Positions 25,660-32,365 of a stretch of 32,365 nt of DNA are shown here, one piece after another. The notes below the pieces were generated by a model. The model made no database searches, had not been told where the DNA came from, and was given only the letters and a program-made list of their open reading frames with translations. The position numbers and the translations under genes are program-made. How positions within the stretch are numbered: the stretch's first letter is position 1; every line of letters begins with the position of its first letter. Source of the DNA: Kiritimatiellia bacterium (GTDB lineage Bacteria > Verrucomicrobiota > Kiritimatiellia > RFP12 > UBA1067); assembly GCA_017432385.1 (NCBI GenBank), contig JAFRJH010000075.1, positions 1-32,365 on the forward strand, read 5' to 3'.

Positions 25660-27186
25660 TCATTCCACTGCGCCGGGTATTGTCGGGAGCACGAGGTGAG
25701 ACTCGCCGCGGACAAGCCGCGTCGTCGCCGCCTCCTTCGCCTTGTCGTAGTGCGGGAAGTTGGAGCCCGCGATCTCGACGCGGACCTTGTGCCCCTTCTT
25801 GAAGACGTAGCTCGTGATGTCCACGCGGAAGTCGAGCTTCGTCGCGGTTTCCGCGGCGAATTCGCCGCGGCAGATCGAATCGAGCACATTGTAGGGCGTG
25901 CCGTCCGGATAGACGTCTACGAGCTTGACCGCCACGTCCGCGACCCTGGCGGACGACTTCGCGACAATCGACGCCCTCACTACGCCCGTCACCTCCAGGT
26001 CCCCGTCCAGCGTCTTCGTCGTGTACGAGAGCACGTCCTTGCGCGCCTCGATCTCCGCCTGCGAATACTGTCCGCCGGCGTGGATGACGCGCCCGCCCTT
26101 CGTCGGAACCGGGTTCTCCGGGTCGTAGGCGAACGAATCCTCGCCAGCCGCTCCCCTCGGCGCGTCGAAGGCAAGGGAAAGTCCCTCGTCGAAGCAGAGC
26201 TTCCGGTAGACGGTGCGCTTTAGCGGCCACTCGTTCTCGTAGCGCCAGACATTCGCTCCCATCACGAATATCTGGATCCTTCCCGGGAGCTTTGCCGTCT
26301 CGCTCGCCCTACCCTCGAGCGCAGAGCGGAGGAACTCGATTTCCATGTCCTCGGTGACGGATGTCCCCTCAACCTTGCTGTAGTCGATCTCCGGCCTGTC
26401 GAAGGTGTTGACGCCGTGGCTCCACGGCCCGACGCGCAGGAACGACCCCTCCGGCATCAGCGCGAACGACTCGAACGTCTCCACGCCGAGCATGTCGAAC
26501 CATCCGGCCTGGTAGAGCGCGCGTCCTTTCGCCGACGAAAGGTTCCTCAGGCCGCAGCGCGACGCCCAGTACGGGTCGTTGCGGTCAGGATGGCGGGTCA
26601 GCTCCTCCCAGCTCTCGGACGAGCTGAGCCCGGAATGCCACTTCTGGAAGAACTCGGGGATCAGCACGCCGCCGGGCGCGTAGAGGATCGAATGCGGATT
26701 GACTGTAATGACGGACGGCGCGCACGCGACGAGAGCGGGATTGCCGCTCTTCAGGCACGCAAGCTGCGTGTTTCCGGGGTACGACCCGCCGACGGTCACA
26801 ACGCGCCCGTTGGACCACGGCTGCGCGGCTATCCACTTGAGCAGGTCGTCCGCATCGTCGACCAGCCGCCCTTCCCACGGCTCGAAGACGCCTTCCGAAT
26901 GACAGCACCCGCGGCAGTCGACCGCCAGCGTCGCGACGCCCCACTCCTCGGCGCGTTCCGGGCAGTAGGGCTTCTCCCCTCCCGTCGCCTTGTAGGGGGA
27001 GAACGACATGAAGCAGCCGATCTTCTCCGCGCGGTTCGTCGGGAGATACAGGTCCCCCGCGAGGTTCACGCCGTCGCGCATCGGTATCTTCACGTCGTTG
27101 AAGAACACGGCGGACGCAGCGCCCGCAAGAGGAAGCGCCAGCGCCAGTGCCAGCGTCGCATGCAGTTTGTTGGGAATGGTGGTCAT
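25660..27186 (-). CDS. Exported CocE/NonD family hydrolase (X-Pro dipeptidyl-peptidase S15 fold)
   Basis: A 508-residue protein with a Sec signal peptide (LHATLALALALPLAGAASA, cleavage near 26). The alpha/beta-hydrolase domain begins with IPMRDGVNLAGDLYLP (34-49), followed by VDCRGCCHSEG (89-99), equivalent to the family DxRGxGxSxG. The nucleophile is Ser135 in VGGSYPGNTQ, and GPWSHG near 260 holds the probable catalytic His. The C-terminal jelly roll has the expected KGHKVRVEIAGSNFPHYDK. Family members cleave acyl esters, amides or X-Pro peptides. Here the substrate is unknown; the neighbouring pectin-type enzyme suggests a carbohydrate ester, which is only inference. Own promoter, 9 nt before the ATG; no Shine-Dalgarno site. 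Confidence 0.88.
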   Translation of the reverse strand: MTTIPNKLHATLALALALPLAGAASAVFFNDVKIPMRDGVNLAGDLYLPTNRAEKIGCFMSFSPYKATGGEKPYCPERAEEWGVATLAVDCRGCCHSEGVFEPWEGRLVDDADDLLKWIAAQPWSNGRVVTVGGSYPGNTQLACLKSGNPALVACAPSVITVNPHSILYAPGGVLIPEFFQKWHSGLSSSESWEELTRHPDRNDPYWASRCGLRNLSSAKGRALYQAGWFDMLGVETFESFALMPEGSFLRVGPWSHGVNTFDRPEIDYSKVEGTSVTEDMEIEFLRSALEGRASETAKLPGRIQIFVMGANVWRYENEWPLKRTVYRKLCFDEGLSLAFDAPRGAAGEDSFAYDPENPVPTKGGRVIHAGGQYSQAEIEARKDVLSYTTKTLDGDLEVTGVVRASIVAKSSARVADVAVKLVDVYPDGTPYNVLDSICRGEFAAETATKLDFRVDITSYVFKKGHKVRVEIAGSNFPHYDKAKEAATTRLVRGESHLVLPTIPGAVE

Positions 27187-27189
27187 TGC

Positions 27190-27212
27190 GCCGGTATTAT
27201 ACTAAAACCGGC
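27190..27212 (-). promoter_or_regulatory. CocE-gene promoter with TATAAT inside a GCCGGT/ACCGGC palindrome
   Basis: TATAAT at 27201-27196 on the minus strand lies 9 nt before the ATG (predicted leader about 3 nt). Perfect 6-bp inverted arms (27190-27195 and 27207-27212) flank it with 11 nt between. There is no TGN extension (it reads TAG) and no -35, so the palindrome could be an operator for a regulator controlling access to the -10. Confidence 0.6.
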
Positions 27213-27237
27213 ACCGTTTTGCACTTATACGAAAGTA

Positions 27238-27254
27238 GCATGCGACGTCCATGC
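27238..27254. repeat. Inverted repeat GCATG-7 nt-CATGC between the Tat metallophosphatase and CocE genes
   Basis: Perfect 5-bp arms (27238-27242 and 27250-27254) enclose a GACGTC core. The arms are the same as in the repeat upstream of the lyase-GH105 gene, but with a different spacer. It lies about 50 nt upstream of the CocE start. Significance is uncertain. Confidence 0.25.
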
Positions 27255-27285
27255 CTAAGCCGCGGAATCAGGGGCTGACGACGTC

Positions 27286-28317
27286 CTAGGACAGTTGCGG
27301 CCTGAATGTGCAGCGGCTGCCGGCGTTGTCGCGGACGATGGCCTGCCACGAGGGATTCGGGGCGGCGTCCGCCGAAGGCGGTTTCGGCGAGAAGTAGTCG
27401 TACTGCACGAGGGAGAGCTCAGCGCGGTCGGGATACTCGCGCAGGAGCGCGTATCCGATGTCGCCCCAGTGCCCGGTCGAGGGGATCCCGGCCGTATGTC
27501 CTACGCGGCCTTCGCTCCAGTGTATCAGGGAGCGTGTAACATACCACCGGTGGTCGTGTCCGTGAATGTATCCGCAGCATCGGGTGGGCGCGTGCTTTGA
27601 CCCCATTATGAGTTCGCCGAACTTCCTCGCCGAGGCGATGGTGTTGCCGTCCCCGGGAGTGCCGAGCTCTCCCGCCGGATGGTGGGCGAGGACCAGCAGC
27701 GGACGCTTCGCCGCCGCGCACTCGGCCTTCAGCCATTCGCGCTGTTCGCCGTCAAGCGTTCCAGGCGTGATCCACCGGTCCGTCTCCGCAGGCTGGTCGA
27801 GCGTATCCGCCATTATATAGTCGAAATAGGCGCCGCGCACCTTGCTGACGATGCGCCCGCGGACAGGCGACCGGCCGGCGTATTCCGGCCAGCGCTCGAG
27901 GAAGTTCTCGCGGCGGTCGTGGTTCCCCATGCCGATGGTGACCTCGATGCCGGCGTCTAGGACAGGCTGAAGCAGCCGCCGCGACAGCTCGTAGTCCTCC
28001 TTGCGCCCCCATAGATACGCAAGGTCCCCTGGAATAAGCATCCTCGCGGGAAGCGGGTCGAGCGCGAGCACCCGCGCAATGCACTCCGCAAATTTCACGC
28101 CCTGGTACTCCGGAGAGCGCCATGCCCCCACATGGCAGTCGGAGAGTATCGCCACGAGGGCCTCGTCCCTGCGCAGGGAGCCCGAGACGGGGATTCCCGT
28201 GCATGCGCCCATCCCGAAAAGGGCAGTTCCCGCGGCTCCGCGCAGGAAATCCCTGCGGGAAACCCCAAAGACGCCGACTGCGTTGCTGTGCCCGCCATTT
28301 GCATTTTCAGCATTCAT
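27286..28317 (-). CDS. Tat-exported calcineurin-like metallophosphoesterase
   Basis: A 343-residue protein. A long N-region precedes a twin-arginine signal, SRRDFLRGAAGTALFGMGA (20-38), predicting folded export by the Tat pathway. A cysteine (GMGACTG) follows, but the preceding residues do not make a good lipobox. The metal motifs are complete: SDCHVG (59-64), IPGDLAYLWG (95-104), MGNHDRREN (130-138), VLAHHPAGE and YIHGHDHRWY. Substrate unknown. The start at 28317 was chosen because it lies 7 nt after TATAAT; the earlier in-frame starts at 28326 and 28356 lie in or before the -10. It follows two other exported phosphatase-like genes. Confidence 0.9.
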   Translation of the reverse strand: MNAENANGGHSNAVGVFGVSRRDFLRGAAGTALFGMGACTGIPVSGSLRRDEALVAILSDCHVGAWRSPEYQGVKFAECIARVLALDPLPARMLIPGDLAYLWGRKEDYELSRRLLQPVLDAGIEVTIGMGNHDRRENFLERWPEYAGRSPVRGRIVSKVRGAYFDYIMADTLDQPAETDRWITPGTLDGEQREWLKAECAAAKRPLLVLAHHPAGELGTPGDGNTIASARKFGELIMGSKHAPTRCCGYIHGHDHRWYVTRSLIHWSEGRVGHTAGIPSTGHWGDIGYALLREYPDRAELSLVQYDYFSPKPPSADAAPNPSWQAIVRDNAGSRCTFRPQLS

Positions 28318-28324
28318 GGCGCCC

Positions 28325-28333
28325 ATTATACCA
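28325..28333 (-). promoter_or_regulatory. Extended -10 promoter of the Tat metallophosphatase gene
   Basis: The minus strand reads TGG-TATAAT followed by 7 nt and the ATG, giving a predicted leader of about 1 nt. No -35 was seen. A 5-bp hairpin (28346-28361, GGCGT/ACGCC) lies just upstream and may mark the end of the previous transcript. Confidence 0.72.
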
Positions 28334-28345
28334 AAATCTCGCGCA

Positions 28346-28361
28346 GGCGTGAGCATACGCC
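28346..28361. repeat. Inverted repeat GGCGT-6 nt-ACGCC downstream of the tyrosine phosphatase gene
   Basis: A short perfect hairpin lies 8 nt past the phosphatase stop. A TTTT occurs only about 11 nt after it on the minus strand, so it is at best a weak terminator. Confidence 0.3.
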
Positions 28362-28368
28362 GCGGTTT

Positions 28369-29475
28369 TCAGGGCCTCAGCAGAAGCGCGCGCAGCCGCG
28401 CGATGCCGGCGCCGGAAAAGCCCGTGGACTTCACGTAGGATTCGATCCGCTCGTTCAGCGTCTCGCCAGGATATTTGCCTATCACGGCGAGAAGCGCGGC
28501 GTATGTGTTGTTGCGGTTGAACCAGTCGTGCTCGTCCTTCCAGAGGGCCGACGCCTCCCAGTCGCGCACAAGGTCCTCGGGAGACACGCCGAGGAGTCCG
28601 TTGATGATGAACGCAAGCGTGCCCGTGCGGTCCTGCCCGCTCGAGCAGTGGAAGAGAAGCGGCAGGTTCCCCTCGTCGCTCACAAGCTCAAGCGCCTTTC
28701 GGCACGCCTCCTTCGCCCACGGCTCGTCCATCTGCGAATAGCAGCCTGACGAAATTTCCACGCGGTGCACCGACTGTCCAAGCGGCGAACCAACGAGCCC
28801 TTCGCATTCCCTTGGGCTGCGCAGGTCGAGTTCCGTGCGGACGGCGAGGGCGTTCGTCATGAAGTGGACTCCCGCGTCGTCGAGACGTATCCGCGGCTGC
28901 TCGCCAGGCGGACACTCCGACGCGTTCTCGCAGAGATTCGCCGAGCGGTAGAGAAGCCCCTGCTTCACTCTTCGCCCATCTGCGGCCCGCCAGCCGCCGA
29001 GATCGCGCACATTCGGCACGCCCGGAACGCGAATGAGCCGCGGCGCGCGGTCCTCCGTCCTGAAAGTCCCCGTTGCCGACCCCTTTCCGGCTACGTCAAC
29101 CTCCCAGCGATAGCGGCAGCCGACGCGGAAATTGTCCCACTCAAACCGACCGGTCGTGAGATAGACGAAGTTCGTGTCGCACACGCACGCGCCGTCATCC
29201 TCGCGCCAGATGCGGAAACGGAGGCGTTCCTTCCTGGAGTTGATGCCGGACCAGACGAACACGACCGGCTGCGGATACCATCCGAGCGCCAGGAGGTCAG
29301 CCCTGTACGCCGCATTGCCCGCCTTCGCGAGACGCTCCCCGTCGGAAGAGTCGAAGAAAGCCTTCTGTCCGTCGCTAAGAAGCGGCACCGTCGCTCCGTC
29401 CGCCGGGAGCATCAGCTCGACGGCGGACGCAGCGCTGCAGGTCGCAGCCAGGACGATGGCAAGAAGCGTCTTCAC
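28369..29475 (-). CDS. Exported tyrosine-phosphatase-like protein (Y_phosphatase3 type)
   Basis: A 368-residue protein starting at GTG. The signal peptide (MKTLLAIVLAATCSAASA) is followed by a beta-sandwich-like domain (about 25-145), probably fibronectin-III-like. The phosphatase domain shows NVRDLGGW (155-162), LDLRSPRE (217-224) and the CX5R P-loop HCSSGQDRTGT with Cys277 and Arg283. Family members such as Listeria LipA and mycobacterial PtpB read GKDRTG, and that lysine goes with phosphoinositide activity; here it is Gln281. The target could be protein phosphotyrosine, a phospholipid or a sugar/inositol phosphate. The gene follows the beta-helix metallophosphatase gene by 11 nt, with only a weak purine-rich site before GTG, so the two are probably co-transcribed. 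Confidence 0.87.
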   Translation of the reverse strand: MKTLLAIVLAATCSAASAVELMLPADGATVPLLSDGQKAFFDSSDGERLAKAGNAAYRADLLALGWYPQPVVFVWSGINSRKERLRFRIWREDDGACVCDTNFVYLTTGRFEWDNFRVGCRYRWEVDVAGKGSATGTFRTEDRAPRLIRVPGVPNVRDLGGWRAADGRRVKQGLLYRSANLCENASECPPGEQPRIRLDDAGVHFMTNALAVRTELDLRSPRECEGLVGSPLGQSVHRVEISSGCYSQMDEPWAKEACRKALELVSDEGNLPLLFHCSSGQDRTGTLAFIINGLLGVSPEDLVRDWEASALWKDEHDWFNRNNTYAALLAVIGKYPGETLNERIESYVKSTGFSGAGIARLRALLLRP

Positions 29476-29486
29476 GTTTCGTCCGC

Positions 29487-32365
29487 TCAGTTGCTACCCG
29501 CGGCTCCGATGCCGACGATGAAGAGCTGCGACTTTGTTGTGGTGGCCTGGAGCTCACCGAGCGCACCCTCGACATCCGTGAGGGTCGCGTTGAGCGTGAA
29601 CGTCTCGGCGTCTTCGAGATTGTCCTTGCAGACGAGGCCGAAGGACGCGCCGACGCTCGCGCCGATTTCCGCAGCCCGGAACCCGACCGCGAGCGTGCTG
29701 CCCTCACGCGCAATCGCCGTGAACGCGATGAACTTTCCGCCCTGTCCGTCATCGAGCCCCTTGATGCCGCCGTTGCCGCCGGGTATATCCCACTCGTCTT
29801 CGGGGCGCGGACCGTATTCGCCGTACTCGTAACACCCGATTGCCGGCTTCTGGTATGAGAAGTACTTGCCGTCGAGGTCTTTTTCAAGGCCTGCGTAGTC
29901 CGTGCCCGCCTCGATCGCAGGCGAATTCGCCGCGAGATGGTAGTCGCCGTTCGCCGCGTTGGCGAAAAGCGGCGTGCCGCCGAAGAGGCAGGTCGTTGTC
30001 TTGGCAACGACTGCGGAGGCGATTGTTGCGTCCTTGTACGCCACATCCGCATCGCCTGTAGTCGCGGCAGCTTCCGACGTGTTGCCGGATACGATGCAGT
30101 TGATCAGCGTCGTATCGGCCTGGGCGATGTAGATTCCACCGCCAAGCCCCGAGCCGACGACGCCATTGTTCGCAACCGTCGTGTTGCGTATGACCGTCGT
30201 GATGTGGTCGGTGTTCGCGTTCCTGGCGCCGATCGCGATTCCGCCGCCATTGCTCGTCCTGCCCGAGGCGCCCACCGCGTTGCCGTAGACGAGGCAGCTG
30301 TCGATCTCAACGCGGAGCCCATCGTACCCGCGAACGCAGATGCCGCCGCCAGCGCCGTCCATAAATGCCGTTCCCGCGGAATTGCCGGCAATGATCGAGT
30401 GGTCGATCTTAACGCTTCCATTGCCACTGACGAAAACACCGCCCCCGCCATAGTTGCGCTTCGCGTAGTTGTTGGTGACGCAGCACCACGATATCGTACC
30501 GTCCGTGATGATGGCCCCGCCGCCACAATTGCCGTTGTTGTCGACCTTGCCGCCGGTCAACGCAACATGGCTGACGACACCGCCGGAAATATTCACGACG
30601 CGATTGTCGCTGCCCGCTTTCGTCCCGGCAAAACGAATCGTCGTGCTCTCCCATCCCTGGCCGACTAGCGTGACGCCGCCAGTGACCATCAGCTGCGCGT
30701 CGATGTCGAAAAGGCCGTTGCCGAGCGTGACGGTTCCCTGCGTCGGAACTGCGGCGTCGATCGCGTCCTGTATCGTCTGGCGCGTGGCGGCAGCCGTCTC
30801 ACCCGGCAGAATGCCCTCGCCCGGCTGCGGCGGAGGAACTACTTTTGGAATCGTAACGTCCTTCGTCTGGGTTGCAAACGGGGCACCAGGGAATACCGCC
30901 GTGTAGCGGCCCGTGCCGGTCGCTTCGGTTGTCGCGGCCTGGACGACCGCGTAGGTCGCCGTGACGGTTTCGTTCGTCACATGCGCGGAATCGACGGTGC
31001 ACGTCGCGCTTCCCGCGCACGTCGCGTTGTCGGCGGACCAGACGTACGTCGCATCGCCCCAACTATGGATGTGCGTTTCGGGACCGGGCTCAACAGGCTC
31101 GGCCCCTGTGGTAAAATTTCCGCTTTTCGCCGCACCCATCACGGTCTCGGCGTTGTTGGAGATCGAAAGCGAGTAGTAGTATGTCGTCGTTGCGGTCAAA
31201 TTGGAGACAACATAGTTGAACGACGCCGTCGCGCCCTCGGCGATCTTCGTCGCCGCGCCGAGCGTGTTCGCGCTCGCACCAAGCGCGAGATAGACGTCGC
31301 ACGCGGTCGCGCCTGAGCCAAGCGAGGAGATCGCGCCGGAAACCGTCGCGTTCGTGACCGCCGGCGTAACGGTGACCGTGCCGAGGGCAGGCGGCGTCTG
31401 GACGGGCTGAGCGCTGGACGAGGCCGTGCGGATGTTGTAGTCGTGGAGCTGCACGACGGGGTCCTCGTGAGGATTGGGATAGGTGCCGCTCCACCCGCCG
31501 AGACGGACCTCGCGAAGCTTGTTGTTGTCCGTGTCGACGACGAAGATGCTGAAGTGGTAGGCCGCAGCGGTCCCGAGCTCGTGGCTCTTCGGCTTGCTCG
31601 GGCAGTTCACGGCGTAGGCACTTGCGACGGAGACTGCGGAGGCGTAGACATTGTTGTCCGGGTTCGCCTGCGTGTCGTAGCTGTCCGTAATCTCCTTTTC
31701 GTTCGTGAAGTGGAAATGCGCGGCGACAAGTCCGAAGAAGCCCATGCCCTTGTGCGTGCCGAGATTCCATGCGCCCGTCTTGTTCGCCGGATTTGAATAG
31801 CCGTTCATGAACCCGCACTGGAGCGAACCGGCGGCGCTGCGTCCCGAAACCCCGCTGCACTTCTCCTCGGCGCCGTGCGCGACCATGCCCATCACCGTGT
31901 TCTCGGGCGTGAGGTCGGCGTCGAGAAGATTGCCGGCGGCGTCGTAGAACTGACCCGCATCGTAGACGCGGTACTGAGACTCGCCGCCCGTGGCGCTGTC
32001 ATAGAGGCTCACGCAGGCGATGCGCACGTTGTTCCCGCCGGACGCGAGAAGGCGCTTGAAGTCAAGGTGGAAGGAGTTGCCCGTGAAGCGGCCCGTCGCA
32101 TTGGCGCCGAGCTTCGCGCTAGCGAGGTCGCGGTGGTAGGTGACGTCCACGCCTTGCGCATGCGCGGCCGCGGCGGAGGTGTTGAAGTTCGTCTGGACGT
32201 AGGCCCACGCCTCGTCCGACATGTGCATGTCGGCGCCGTTGAGCGAATAGTTGCGCTCGTGGTTGCCGTCGATCGTGAAGAGCGGAACACTCGTCGGGAT
32301 GTATCGGTCGAACATCGCCTTCACGTTCCATATCTCGTTCGTATACTCGGCTTCCGTGAGGCCGC
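29487..32365 (-). CDS. Exported metallophosphoesterase / parallel beta-helix chimera (5' end outside window)
   Basis: At least 958 residues; the frame stays open to the window edge, so signal peptide and true start are not visible. The visible N-terminal third is a calcineurin-like phosphoesterase (IDGNHERNY near 32280 and AAHFHFTNEK near 31715 are the GNHE and metal-His motifs; the first motifs lie outside). A fibronectin-III-like domain follows (about 31390-31100), then one HxHxW...YxW module of the kind seen in gut Firmicutes surface proteins (about 31070-30845). Next is a right-handed beta-helix with many GGGI/GNxA turns (about 30770-29960). It ends in a choice-of-anchor-Q-like segment (NSPAIEAGTDY...DLDGK...PAIGCYEYG, about 29945-29820) and a C-terminal domain. 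Probably a surface or secreted enzyme whose helix binds a polysaccharide; this is inference. Confidence 0.85.
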   Translation of the reverse strand, partial: GLTEAEYTNEIWNVKAMFDRYIPTSVPLFTIDGNHERNYSLNGADMHMSDEAWAYVQTNFNTSAAAAHAQGVDVTYHRDLASAKLGANATGRFTGNSFHLDFKRLLASGGNNVRIACVSLYDSATGGESQYRVYDAGQFYDAAGNLLDADLTPENTVMGMVAHGAEEKCSGVSGRSAAGSLQCGFMNGYSNPANKTGAWNLGTHKGMGFFGLVAAHFHFTNEKEITDSYDTQANPDNNVYASAVSVASAYAVNCPSKPKSHELGTAAAYHFSIFVVDTDNNKLREVRLGGWSGTYPNPHEDPVVQLHDYNIRTASSSAQPVQTPPALGTVTVTPAVTNATVSGAISSLGSGATACDVYLALGASANTLGAATKIAEGATASFNYVVSNLTATTTYYYSLSISNNAETVMGAAKSGNFTTGAEPVEPGPETHIHSWGDATYVWSADNATCAGSATCTVDSAHVTNETVTATYAVVQAATTEATGTGRYTAVFPGAPFATQTKDVTIPKVVPPPQPGEGILPGETAAATRQTIQDAIDAAVPTQGTVTLGNGLFDIDAQLMVTGGVTLVGQGWESTTIRFAGTKAGSDNRVVNISGGVVSHVALTGGKVDNNGNCGGGAIITDGTISWCCVTNNYAKRNYGGGGVFVSGNGSVKIDHSIIAGNSAGTAFMDGAGGGICVRGYDGLRVEIDSCLVYGNAVGASGRTSNGGGIAIGARNANTDHITTVIRNTTVANNGVVGSGLGGGIYIAQADTTLINCIVSGNTSEAAATTGDADVAYKDATIASAVVAKTTTCLFGGTPLFANAANGDYHLAANSPAIEAGTDYAGLEKDLDGKYFSYQKPAIGCYEYGEYGPRPEDEWDIPGGNGGIKGLDDGQGGKFIAFTAIAREGSTLAVGFRAAEIGASVGASFGLVCKDNLEDAETFTLNATLTDVEGALGELQATTTKSQLFIVGIGAAGSN

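Noticed and set aside
22372-26223. Very long open frame (1283 codons) on the plus strand
   Set aside because: It lies antisense to plsY, the lyase-GH105 gene and part of the CocE gene, all with clear motifs. Its product is Arg/Val/His-rich without domains; such frames are common opposite GC-rich genes.
1-32365. CRISPR arrays, tRNA or rRNA genes, insertion sequences
   Set aside because: No regularly spaced repeats, no clover-leaf sequence in the short gaps, and no transposase motifs were found.

Overview
The window is about 32 kb of GC-rich DNA (hand counts near 65-68% in typical coding stretches) from a bacterial chromosome. All 19 genes recognised lie on the minus strand, so transcription runs from high to low coordinates. 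No gene-free stretch exceeds 300 bases; the longest gap is 134 bp. No rRNA, tRNA, CRISPR array, integrase or insertion sequence was seen. Three things suggest an anaerobic, probably gut-associated member of the Kiritimatiellota (PVC superphylum): a PEP-CTERM protein, V/A-type rather than F-type ATPase genes, and a giant InlB-repeat/MBG surface protein beside small Ala-rich exported proteins. This is inference from gene style; no marker gene is present.

Region by region, in transcription order. (a) 32365-27286: three exported phosphatase-like proteins. These are a calcineurin-fold/beta-helix chimera (cut by the window edge), a tyrosine-phosphatase-like protein, and a Tat-exported metallophosphatase. 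(b) 27186-23140: an exported CocE-type hydrolase and an exported protein joining an oligogalacturonate-lyase-like propeller to a GH105 domain, pointing to plant polysaccharide use. (c) 23091-22423: plsY, phospholipid synthesis. (d) 22390-17082: biotin-dependent carboxyltransferase, glgA, glgB, a carbon-storage and C3/C4-acid operon. (e) 17047-14792: yfcE, nadA and a DUF975 membrane protein. (f) 14757-9285: V-ATPase subunits D, I and K, a large membrane protein and butyrate kinase, an energy operon lacking the catalytic A/B subunits. (g) 9150-1: a 2632-residue surface protein, a PEP-CTERM protein and a small exported protein (cut by the window edge), joined by 1-4 base overlaps.

The strongest general observation concerns promoters. 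Seven transcription units have a perfect TATAAT on the minus strand ending only 6-11 nt before the first start codon, usually preceded by TGN (extended -10). Predicted 5' leaders are therefore 0-5 nt, and those genes have no room for a Shine-Dalgarno site. Most downstream genes in the same operons carry clear AGGAGG-like sites. First genes thus look leaderless and later genes SD-dependent. The exception is the giant surface protein gene, whose TATAAT lies 49 nt upstream.

Other points for follow-up are a low-GC module inside the giant protein, a stretch near its N terminus where codon usage favours another frame, a sodium-type ligand set in the V-ATPase K ring, the lyase-GH105 fusion, and a very compact terminator/stop/promoter overlap between plsY and the carboxyltransferase gene.
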